Shown here: positions 16,632-24,191 of the stretch, piece after piece
Layout: every line of letters begins with the position of its first letter
Position numbering within the stretch: position 1 is the first letter of the stretch
DNA from: Anaerolineae bacterium UTCFX1
GTDB taxonomy: Bacteria > Chloroflexota > Anaerolineae > Anaerolineales > Villigracilaceae
DNA: 64,000 bases
Direction of reading: 5' to 3'
Assembly (NCBI GenBank): GCA_002050275.1
Contig: MWTB01000021.1
Location: forward strand, 124,001 to 188,000
Notes under the pieces: generated by a model
The model's database searches: none
What the model saw: only the letters and a program-made list of their open reading frames with translations
What the model was told of the DNA's origin: nothing
Made by a program: the position numbers and the translations under genes

Positions 16632-17153
16632 ATGGACGATTTCTTTCAAAAAGTAAGCAGCATGCAAGACCCCATCAAGAAACTAGCGTCGAACATCCCC
16701 GGCTTCAGCGGGTACATCGAGCGGCAAAGCCGCCGCGATGCGGACAAACTTCTGCGCGACGCGGTCGCACGATGCTTCGACGAGAAGTATAAGCGCGCCT
16801 CGCAATTGCAAACCGACCTCGTTGCGGCAGGCAAGATCGAATTCGTGGATGATATGGAAAAAGCAGCCATCAAGCTGCAAACGTTCAGCGACAAGATCAG
16901 CCGCGCGCCGCGCGGATACTCCGGCTTCTTTGACGCGGTCAAGATTAACGAAAAAGAGCTCGAAGCATTGTACCAATTCGACGCAGCGTTCTTCGATCTT
17001 GACGAACAGGTGGGGCGCGCGCTCGATAACGTAGAACAATCGCTCAACGACGTTGAAGCGCTCCCTGCCGCAATCCGCAACCTCACAACGCTGGCGCGGC
17101 TGGCTGTAGAAACCTACCAGAAGCGGGTCGAAGTCGCCGCTAAGACGCAATAA
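16632..17153 (+). CDS. Small helical protein of unknown function
   Basis: The 173-residue product is rich in Lys, Glu, Asp and Ala and is predicted to be all-helical with long amphipathic stretches (about 60-100 and 115-165). No signal peptide or membrane segment is seen. It starts behind GGAGG with a clean spacing, so I treat it as real. Helix-rich proteins of this size sometimes bind membranes or other proteins, but nothing here tells which. A hairpin terminator follows five bases after the stop. Confidence 0.6.
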   Translation: MDDFFQKVSSMQDPIKKLASNIPGFSGYIERQSRRDADKLLRDAVARCFDEKYKRASQLQTDLVAAGKIEFVDDMEKAAIKLQTFSDKISRAPRGYSGFFDAVKINEKELEALYQFDAAFFDLDEQVGRALDNVEQSLNDVEALPAAIRNLTTLARLAVETYQKRVEVAAKTQ

Positions 17154-17158
17154 CAATT

Positions 17159-17198
17159 TATATGATCGCGAGGCGCAGTTTTCGCCTCGCGATCATAT
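17159..17198 (+). terminator. Hairpin terminator after the coiled-coil protein gene
   Basis: ATATGATCGCGAGGCG pairs perfectly with CGCCTCGCGATCATAT around CAGTTTT-like loop bases. It overlaps an upstream in-frame ATG of the next gene, one reason to start that gene later. Confidence 0.7.
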
Positions 17199-17209
17199 CT
17201 ATGGATATC

Positions 17210-18661
17210 ATGTGGAACACTTACATTAATGCGACATCAATCGAAGAAGTTTTAACCATCAAGCAATTCGAGGGGGAACGCGCCCGCATCATCGCCGGCG
17301 GCACCGACTTGATCCTCGAACTTGAGCGCGGCGTCAGAAAAGGGGTCGAAACCATCGTTGACGTTACGCGCATCCCGCACCTCGATGCAATCGTCATTGA
17401 CGAAAACGACGTCATCCATCTAGGTCCACTCGTCACTCACAACCACTGCGTCGAATCGCAACTGATTCGCGAGCGCGCCTACCCGCTTGCTCGCGCCGCA
17501 TGGGAAGTAGGCGCGCCGCAAATTCGCAATCGCGGCACCATCGCCGGCAATCTCATTACCGCTTCGCCCGCCAACGATGCCATCAGCCCGCTGACGGCGC
17601 TCGGCGCCGCCGTCACGCTACAGTCGGCAAGCGGCTCGCGCACGGTCGCACTCAAAGATTTCTACACCGGCGTTCGCAAGACCGTCATGCAAGCAGACGA
17701 AATGCTCGTGGACATTTTCTTCCCCGCCATGAAAATAACGCAACGCGGCGTGTATCTTAAAATTGCCCTGCGTCGCGCGCAAGCGATCTCATTGGTCAGC
17801 GCCACGCTCCTGCTTGACCTTGACGCAAATCGCATAACCTCAGCCTCCATCACGCTTGGAGCCGTCGCCCCGATCATCGTCCACGCACCCGAAGCGGAGC
17901 ATTATCTCGTCGGCAAGGAGTTAACTGAGGAAGTCATCGCCGCAACCGCCGATTTGACGATGCAAGCCGCGAAACCAATTGACGATGTGCGCGGCAGTGC
18001 CGCCTACCGGCGCGAAATGGTACGCGTCTGCGCCATGCGTGGACTACGTCTCATCCGCGACGGACAAGAGCAAGCTGGCATGCCATCCGACGCGGTCTTA
18101 TTATGGGACAAACATCCAGCAAACGAAAAACCGCTCAGCGTGCAAACCGCTGCATCCGATTCTATTGAGACCACAATTAACGGCAAGAAATATTCGCTCA
18201 AAAGCGGGCGCGAAAAAACGCTCTTGCGTTTCTTGCGTGAAGACGTTGGCTTAACCGGCACAAAGGAAGGCTGCGCCGAAGGCGAATGTGGAGCCTGCAC
18301 TGTTCATCTCGACGGTAAAGCAGTGATGGCATGTCTTGTCCCTGCGGCGCGCGCGCATGGCGCAGAGATCGCGACGATCGAGGGCTTACAGCTCTCTCCG
18401 GCGACGAGCGCCGCGCAAACGCAAGAAAAATTGCATCCGCTCCAAGAAGCGTTCGTTAAACATGGCGCAGTGCAATGCGGCTATTGCATTCCGGGCTTCC
18501 TCATGTCTGCGGCGATGCTGTTAGACGAAAAGGAAAACCCCACTCGGAACGAAATCGAACAGGCGATCACTGGCAACTTGTGCCGATGCACAGGTTATTA
18601 CAAAATTGTTCAAGCCGTCGAAGACGCGGCAGCGTCGCTGAAGGAGGCTTCACATGGGTAA
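17210..18661 (+). CDS. Molybdenum hydroxylase FAD subunit fused to [2Fe-2S] subunit
   Basis: Two subunits that are usually separate are fused here. Residues 1 to about 300 are the CoxM/XdhB FAD domain (RIIAGGTDLILELE, then APQIRNRGTIAGNL). Residues about 321-483 are the CoxS/XdhC iron-sulfur domain. All eight cluster cysteines are present: the plant-type set in GCAEGECGACT...MAC and the second set in QCGYC...NLCRC. The protein passes electrons from the molybdenum site to FAD and NAD or another acceptor. I start it at the ATG for MWNTYINATS, as is typical of the family; an earlier ATG lies inside a terminator hairpin. Its stop overlaps the next gene. Confidence 0.9.
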   Translation: MWNTYINATSIEEVLTIKQFEGERARIIAGGTDLILELERGVRKGVETIVDVTRIPHLDAIVIDENDVIHLGPLVTHNHCVESQLIRERAYPLARAAWEVGAPQIRNRGTIAGNLITASPANDAISPLTALGAAVTLQSASGSRTVALKDFYTGVRKTVMQADEMLVDIFFPAMKITQRGVYLKIALRRAQAISLVSATLLLDLDANRITSASITLGAVAPIIVHAPEAEHYLVGKELTEEVIAATADLTMQAAKPIDDVRGSAAYRREMVRVCAMRGLRLIRDGQEQAGMPSDAVLLWDKHPANEKPLSVQTAASDSIETTINGKKYSLKSGREKTLLRFLREDVGLTGTKEGCAEGECGACTVHLDGKAVMACLVPAARAHGAEIATIEGLQLSPATSAAQTQEKLHPLQEAFVKHGAVQCGYCIPGFLMSAAMLLDEKENPTRNEIEQAITGNLCRCTGYYKIVQAVEDAAASLKEASHG

Positions 18662-19076
18662 ATACTCAAAAACGTTCCATAAAGAGCCACCGCCGCGCGT
18701 CAAGGGCGTCAATCCCATTATGAAAGGTTTTGGCTGTTTCTTTATGATCCTTATTCCGCCCCTTTCATACGCCATCGCCACGCTGCTGGTCCAAATCGGC
18801 GCGCAACAACGCTGGCCCCTGCCGCCTGAGTGGCTGGGCTACGTCAAAATTCATCCGTTGCTGTGGCAGTTGGAAGGTCTCGCCCCGATTTTCGCCTTTC
18901 TCGAAAGGCAAGTTAATTTAACCGCTAACCTAGTCTTCGCTTTTGGCATCATGGTCGCCATCAGCGGGTTGATGTCTATTTTCTTCGGCTATCTGAATAA
19001 ACTCGTCGGGCCCTCGGCATATGGACCGACCGACGTGCCGCCGATACGCATAAAGACAAAACGATATAAGAGATAA
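18654..19076 (+). CDS. Small membrane protein within the molybdenum hydroxylase cluster
   Basis: This 140-residue protein has a basic N terminus and two likely membrane segments (about 27-47 and 90-115), with a basic tail ending in KTKRYKR. It overlaps the end of the fused FAD/2Fe-2S gene and lies six bases before the molybdopterin subunit gene, so all three are co-transcribed. It could anchor the enzyme at the membrane, but nothing proves this. I find no known family. Confidence 0.7.
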   Translation: MGKYSKTFHKEPPPRVKGVNPIMKGFGCFFMILIPPLSYAIATLLVQIGAQQRWPLPPEWLGYVKIHPLLWQLEGLAPIFAFLERQVNLTANLVFAFGIMVAISGLMSIFFGYLNKLVGPSAYGPTDVPPIRIKTKRYKR

Positions 19077-19082
19077 CAGAAA

Positions 19083-21272
19083 ATGACCGCTCATCAAATC
19101 ATCGGGAAATCATTCCCGCGTATTGACGCGCCCGGCAAAGTCACCGGCGCGGCTCCTTACTCCGGCGATTTTAGCGTAGAGGGTATGTTACACATGAAAA
19201 TGCTCTTCGCCGGTCGTCCTCATGCGCGCATCGCTCAAATCCATCTAGAGCAAGCGCAAGCTGCGCCGGGCGTAGTTGCCATATACACGGCAAAGGATGT
19301 GCCTGTCAACGAGTACGGCTTGCAATGGCAAGATCAACCCGTGTTGTGCGGACCCGGCTCCACAAAACCAGGCGCCGACGTCGTCCGCTTCGTAGGCGAC
19401 CAAATTGCTGCCGTCGTAGCGCATACCGAAGCGGAAGCCGCTGCGGCGGTCAAGTTGATTGAGGTAGAGTACGAAGACCTTCCTGTTTTGACCGACCCGA
19501 TAGAAGCGATGAAGCCGAACGCGCCACTCATCCACGAACACATCGGAGATTCAAACGTATGCGTACATTATAAAATCCGTAAAGGCGACGTGGACGCTGC
19601 CTTTAAGAAAGCAGATGTGATCGTCGAAGGCGAATACCACACGCCCGTACAGGAACACGCCTATCTTCAGCCCGAAGCCGGGCTCAGTTATATAGACGAT
19701 GAAGGGCGTATTGCCATCGTATGCGGCGGTCAGTGGACGCACGAAGATCAACATCAAGTGGCGCACGCGCTAGACCTTCCCGTCGACAACATCCGCGTGA
19801 TCTATCCAGCTATCGGCGGCGCGTTCGGGGGCCGCGAAGATATGTCGGTACAGATTGTCCTCGCTCTTGCAACATGGAAATTAAAGCAGCCGGTGCGCCT
19901 TATCTGGACTCGACAAGAATCGATCATCGGACACGGGAAGCGCCATGCGGTTACGTTGCGCGCAAAATGGGGCGCAACCAAAGATGGAAAACTCGTCGCT
20001 GTGGAAAATGAGATCATTGGCGACGGCGGCGCCTACATGTACACCACCAACAAAGTCTTGGGCAACACCACCGTCACCTGCACAGGACCTTACGCCGTCG
20101 AAAACGTCAAGGCAGACGTATACGGCGTATACACCAATAACGTACCGGGCGCGGCTTTTCGCGGATTCGGCGCGCCGCAAGCTTTGTTCATGACCGAAAT
20201 GCAGATGAACAAACTCGCCGAAAAACTCAACATGGATCCTGTTGAGATTCGCCTGAAGAACGCCCTGCATGACAGCGACACGCTTAATGTCGGCACACCT
20301 TCGCCCAGCCCGGTCAGCGTGGAAGAATGTATCGTAGCGGCGAGAGATCGTTTTGGCTGGGAGAACGAACGCCCAAAAACAAACGTCGAAGCGCCATACT
20401 TAAAGCGCGGGCAAGGCTTCGCCGCTGGCTTTAAGAATATCGGCTTCTCGTTCGGCTATCAAGAAACTTGCTGGGCAAAGATCGAACTGTACGGCAAAGG
20501 CGACGTTGAAAAAGTTATCTTACACCACGCCAGCGCAGAAGTTGGACAAGGCACGCACACAGTAATGGTGCAAATGGCGGCAGAAGCGGTCGGCGTCTCA
20601 TTCGATAAAGTGCAATTGCTCGCGTCAGACACCGCTACGATGGGCAGCGCAGGCTCGGTCTCCGCTTCGCGCATGACGTTCATGTCGGGCAACTCCATTC
20701 GCGGCGCAGCGGATCTCGCGCTCAAAAAATGGGAATCGGAAGAACGTCCAGCGATCGCAGAGTTCACCTATTTCGCGCCGAAGACGACGCCCTTCGATCC
20801 GCAGACCGGCTATTCAACTCCCAACTTCGCCTACGCTTGGGTAGCGCAAGCCGCCGAGGTAGAAGTGGATACAGAGACCGGGCAAGTGCGCGTGACGCGC
20901 ATCGTCTCAGCCGACGACCTCGGAAAGCCTATCAACCCGACGCTGGTCGAAGGTCAAATTGAAGGCGCGATCGTGCAGGCGCAAGGCTATGCTTTACTTG
21001 AAGATTACAAGACCAGAGATGGACGCGTGCTGACCGATCAATTCAGCACCTATCTCATTCCCACAATCCGAGACATTCCCGAAAAAATCGAATCGGTCAT
21101 CCTCGAAATCCCCGACCCCAGCGGACCGTGGGGCGCGCGCGGCGTGGGCGAATTGCCCTACTTGATCGTCGCTCCGGTGATCGGCGCCGCCATTCACGAT
21201 GCGACCGGCGTATGGATTGACCAATTCCCATTTACGCCAGAACGCGTATTGCGCGCACTCGGAAAAATTTAA
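19083..21272 (+). CDS. Molybdopterin-binding subunit of a xanthine-dehydrogenase-family enzyme
   Basis: This is the large catalytic subunit (729 residues). Family landmarks are IGKSFPRIDAPGKVTGAAPY at the start, GGAFGGRED, GAAFRGFGAPQ, the AEVGQGTHTVMVQM and LLASDTATMGSAGS cofactor regions, and GPWGARGVGE with the invariant active-site Glu. The RGFG loop, rather than the CSFR type, argues against CO dehydrogenase. It hydroxylates an aromatic or heterocyclic substrate using water; which one (purine, nicotinate or other) is not clear. With the fused small subunits it makes the full enzyme, and the YqeB-like gene downstream fits its maturation. Confidence 0.9.
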   Translation: MTAHQIIGKSFPRIDAPGKVTGAAPYSGDFSVEGMLHMKMLFAGRPHARIAQIHLEQAQAAPGVVAIYTAKDVPVNEYGLQWQDQPVLCGPGSTKPGADVVRFVGDQIAAVVAHTEAEAAAAVKLIEVEYEDLPVLTDPIEAMKPNAPLIHEHIGDSNVCVHYKIRKGDVDAAFKKADVIVEGEYHTPVQEHAYLQPEAGLSYIDDEGRIAIVCGGQWTHEDQHQVAHALDLPVDNIRVIYPAIGGAFGGREDMSVQIVLALATWKLKQPVRLIWTRQESIIGHGKRHAVTLRAKWGATKDGKLVAVENEIIGDGGAYMYTTNKVLGNTTVTCTGPYAVENVKADVYGVYTNNVPGAAFRGFGAPQALFMTEMQMNKLAEKLNMDPVEIRLKNALHDSDTLNVGTPSPSPVSVEECIVAARDRFGWENERPKTNVEAPYLKRGQGFAAGFKNIGFSFGYQETCWAKIELYGKGDVEKVILHHASAEVGQGTHTVMVQMAAEAVGVSFDKVQLLASDTATMGSAGSVSASRMTFMSGNSIRGAADLALKKWESEERPAIAEFTYFAPKTTPFDPQTGYSTPNFAYAWVAQAAEVEVDTETGQVRVTRIVSADDLGKPINPTLVEGQIEGAIVQAQGYALLEDYKTRDGRVLTDQFSTYLIPTIRDIPEKIESVILEIPDPSGPWGARGVGELPYLIVAPVIGAAIHDATGVWIDQFPFTPERVLRALGKI

Positions 21273-21306
21273 TCATGCGGCAAGTAAACTCAGCCGCCGA
21301 TAGATC

Positions 21307-22188
21307 ATGTCGTTTCCCTTTCGAGACGAAATCGAAATCTTAAACGCCGCTGTTCGCGCATCTACAGGCGGAACGTTCGTCCAACTGTCTGACGGGATAA
21401 CACATTACGAGATAGGCGGAAGCGAAGCCAGCGCGCCTGTTATCCTCATACACGGATTCTCCGTCCCGTCCTTTATTTACGACCCCACCTTCAAGTTTCT
21501 CTCACAAGCGGGCTTGCAAATTCTGCGTTACGATCTCTTCGGGCGCGGTTTATCAGACCGTCCGCCGGTTCGCAATAATTTGGACTTCTTCCTGCGTCAA
21601 CTGACTGAATTAATAGAGGCGCTGCGCCTTATACGAAAGATCCATCTGGTCGGCTTATCTATGGGCGGACTGATCGCCTCAGCCTTCGCCGCCCGCCGCC
21701 CGGAACGAATCGCAAGTCTCGTCTTGATAGACCCCAGCGGAGCAAAAGCGCTGGACGACTCTTGGGCATTACGATTTGCACGTATTCCTGTTCTCTCCGA
21801 AATCGTCTTCGGTCAACTCGGCGAGCGGATTCTAGTCAACAGCGCCGCAAAAGACCTCTATGGTCCCGTTCTGGTTGCGCGCTTGCAGGAACAATTCAGG
21901 CTGCAGATGCGTTATAAAGGCTTCACGCGTTCCATCTTATCCACCATCCGTAACGGCATGCTCGGCGCTCATCTCGATATATACCGCGCGCTAGGTAAAC
22001 TGGATTTACCAACCCTGCTATTCTGGGGACGCGACGATCGCACCATCCCCTTTGAGCAAAGCGACCTATTGCGTCAAACCATACCAAACGTCGAATTCCA
22101 CGTCATCGAAGATTGCGGACACATCCCTCATTATGAAAAACCTAACGAGGTTAATCCTATTCTTCTAAATTTTCTTAGGCGTTCATGA
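21307..22188 (+). CDS. Alpha/beta hydrolase
   Basis: The family pattern is complete: the oxyanion region HGFSVPSF, the nucleophile elbow GLSMGG with Ser118, the acid in WGRDDRTIP and the base His in DCGHIPHYEKP. Its 293 residues have no signal peptide. Esterases, C-C hydrolases and peptidases of this fold look alike, so the substrate is open. It is 34 bases after the molybdopterin subunit gene and may process that enzyme's product. The stop overlaps the start of a 47-residue small ORF. Confidence 0.85.
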   Translation: MSFPFRDEIEILNAAVRASTGGTFVQLSDGITHYEIGGSEASAPVILIHGFSVPSFIYDPTFKFLSQAGLQILRYDLFGRGLSDRPPVRNNLDFFLRQLTELIEALRLIRKIHLVGLSMGGLIASAFAARRPERIASLVLIDPSGAKALDDSWALRFARIPVLSEIVFGQLGERILVNSAAKDLYGPVLVARLQEQFRLQMRYKGFTRSILSTIRNGMLGAHLDIYRALGKLDLPTLLFWGRDDRTIPFEQSDLLRQTIPNVEFHVIEDCGHIPHYEKPNEVNPILLNFLRRS

Positions 22189-22328
22189 TTCGCAACTTTC
22201 TTGACTACTTCCTATCGGATTCATCAGCCTTTTTGCGGCGTTTTTCCTCTTTTCTGTACATCACGCTCTACACATTCGAACATCCATTGCTGGAAAGGCA
22301 AGCGCAAGAAAAGATAGAAACAAAATGA
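22185..22328 (+). CDS. 47-residue small protein coupled to both neighbours
   Basis: A short frame fills the gap exactly: its ATG overlaps the hydrolase stop (ATGA) and its stop overlaps the ATG of the DUF1361 gene (ATGA). The product opens MIRNFLDYFLSDSSAFL, is aromatic-rich in the first 30 residues, and ends with a charged helix-like tail. A membrane-associated amphipathic helix is plausible. It was missed by length-filtered gene calling. No homologue is recognised, and it could be only a translational bridge. Confidence 0.55.
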   Translation: MIRNFLDYFLSDSSAFLRRFSSFLYITLYTFEHPLLERQAQEKIETK

Positions 22329-23062
22329 ATAATTTCCTTTTTAACAACCGACATAACCTCGCAGTCTTCGGACTTCTCAATATCGCCTGCGCCATGTGCA
22401 TCGGGCTTGTAATAGCCCGCGTAGCATACAGCGAATCGGACAGGCATACCGGCTTGATCTGGAATCTCTTCCTCGCATGGATTCCGTTCATCCTCGCCTA
22501 CCTCGCCCACGCAATCTCATGGCGGCGTATAACGCTATACATTATCATTCCGGTCATCGCTGTCTTATGGCTGTTCTTCTTTCCCAATGCGCCCTACATG
22601 CTCACAGACTTGCAAGACCTTGCTCGTTTCTCCTCGGACGCGCCACTTTGGTACGACGTGATCATCGTCGTCTGGTGTTCATGGACAGGCATGCTGCTCG
22701 GCATCATCTCTCTTCACCTCATGCAAGATATTGTCCGGCGAGCGTTTGGCAAAATCGCAGCGTGGCTATTCGTATTCGCCATCATCCCGCTCAGCAGTTT
22801 CGGCATGTACGTCGGGCGCTTCGTCCGCTTAAATTCATGGGATATTCTCCAGAATCCAGCCGAGACCGCCATGTCTATTCTCGGCTTAGTCATTGATCCC
22901 AGTCGCCGCCTTGCCGCGTTCATTCTGCTATACACGATCTTCTACCTCTTCGTCTACCTTCTACTCTACTCCTTCAGCCATATGCTCGTCGAACATAACC
23001 TCGAATCTCGCGCGGCGCTTGAACAGCCTGCAACGGCTCAACCCGATCATGCGCGCCGATAA
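22325..23062 (+). CDS. DUF1361 multi-pass membrane protein
   Basis: The protein has about seven membrane segments in 245 residues. The conserved signature is FFPNAPYMLTDLQDLARF in the middle, which marks the DUF1361 family, followed by polar residues between helices. Function is unknown; the neighbourhood, with a small coupled ORF before it and a YqeB-like gene overlapping its end, suggests a role beside the molybdenum hydroxylase, but this is weak. Hydrophobic segments rule out a soluble enzyme. Confidence 0.8.
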   Translation: MNNFLFNNRHNLAVFGLLNIACAMCIGLVIARVAYSESDRHTGLIWNLFLAWIPFILAYLAHAISWRRITLYIIIPVIAVLWLFFFPNAPYMLTDLQDLARFSSDAPLWYDVIIVVWCSWTGMLLGIISLHLMQDIVRRAFGKIAAWLFVFAIIPLSSFGMYVGRFVRLNSWDILQNPAETAMSILGLVIDPSRRLAAFILLYTIFYLFVYLLLYSFSHMLVEHNLESRAALEQPATAQPDHARR

Positions 23063-23870
23063 CGCCATCCTTATTCGCGGCGGCGGCGATCTTGCCACCG
23101 GCGTCGCGCTCCGCCTGCATCGCGCCGGACTACACGTTCTGATCGCCGAATTGCCCCAACCGCTCGCCGTACGCCGAACTGTTTCATTTTGCGAGGCGGT
23201 CTACGAAGGCTCGCAAACCGTCGAAGGCATAACCGCCAGGCTTATCGAAGCGCATCAACTTGCGGCTTGGAACGAAGCGGACGGCATTCCGGTCATCATT
23301 GACCCGCAAGCCTCGCTTCTTCTTGCGTTTCGCACTCCCGTTGTGATAGACGCGCGGCTCGTCAAGACTTCGCCTCCGCCGTTGCCTGCGCCCGTCGCCC
23401 TTCATATCGGGCTGGGACCTGGTTTCCACGCCGGGCAAAATTGCCACGCCGCCATCGAGACGCGACGAAGTCACACGCTGGGGCGCGTTTATTGGGATGC
23501 TGCGCCGCAGACGGATACCGGCGCGCCGGAGGGCGATCCGCGCCGGGTATTGCGCGCGCCAACCAACGGCGTTCTATACAGCACAAAAAAGATCGGCGAC
23601 CAGTGCAAAGAAGGCGAACCGATCGCCGCCGTCGGCGACAGCATCGTCCTCAGCCCGTTTCACGGATTATTACGAGGATTAATTCGCGATGGTTTGCGGG
23701 TAACGAAAGGCTTGAAGATCGGCGACATAGACGCGCGCGGCGACATCAGCGCGTGTCATCTCGTTTCAGATAAAGCGCTATCCGTCGGCGGAGGAGCGCT
23801 TGAAGCGCTCCTTTCTCAACCTAACATTCGGAAAACCCTGTATTCGGACCCCGCAAAATATCTTTCTTGA
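23049..23870 (+). CDS. YqeB/EF2563-type molybdenum hydroxylase maturation protein
   Basis: The start MRADNAILIRGGGDLATGVALRLHRAG matches the opening of the YqeB (EF2563) family, with a Rossmann-like GGGDLATG. That family accompanies selenium-dependent or related molybdenum hydroxylases and is thought to help sulfurate or finish the cofactor. It contains HIGLGPGFHAGQNCHAAIETRRSHTLG in the middle, including a Cys. It overlaps the DUF1361 stop by 14 bases, so it belongs to the same transcript as the enzyme. The 273 residues agree with family length. Whether the enzyme needs selenium cannot be told. Confidence 0.8.
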   Translation: MRADNAILIRGGGDLATGVALRLHRAGLHVLIAELPQPLAVRRTVSFCEAVYEGSQTVEGITARLIEAHQLAAWNEADGIPVIIDPQASLLLAFRTPVVIDARLVKTSPPPLPAPVALHIGLGPGFHAGQNCHAAIETRRSHTLGRVYWDAAPQTDTGAPEGDPRRVLRAPTNGVLYSTKKIGDQCKEGEPIAAVGDSIVLSPFHGLLRGLIRDGLRVTKGLKIGDIDARGDISACHLVSDKALSVGGGALEALLSQPNIRKTLYSDPAKYLS

Positions 23871-24191
23871 CGAAATATCAAATCGCTCATATACTCCAAC
23901 CGATCGTATTCATTAAATGATTACCCGTTCCGCACAAAGAACGTTACGCATTACGCGCGCTGATTTACAGCCGCCTCAAAAGTCCATTGATAGAGAGAAT
24001 TCTAGAAGCCTGCTGGGCGCTTGCAAAACCGTCGGCTCGAATATGTTCGCGGGGATTATAAGCGCTTACGGAAGTTCGGAGCGCGCCAGATTATCATCAA
24101 GCCAACCTGCAATAAAATTACAAAACCGGCGCGAGCGTATCCGCAACGCATATTCGCCTTCTACATCAAAGAATCATAACCAGAGGAATTC
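23871..24191. other. Intergenic region upstream of korA, no convincing gene
   Basis: About 320 bases. A 92-codon frame fills much of it, but it overlaps the korA start, has no ribosome binding site and no recognisable protein features. A TATACT at 23890-23895 and an AGAGGAATTC ribosome binding region just before korA suggest a long leader. I see no repeat or RNA structure. Confidence 0.5.

Noticed and set aside
17162..17209. Earlier ATG for the fused FAD/2Fe-2S gene
   Set aside because: It lies in a terminator hairpin of the upstream gene, and the later ATG gives the typical family N terminus.
19083..21272. CO dehydrogenase large subunit
   Set aside because: The active-site loop reads RGFG, not the Cys-containing loop of aerobic CO dehydrogenases.
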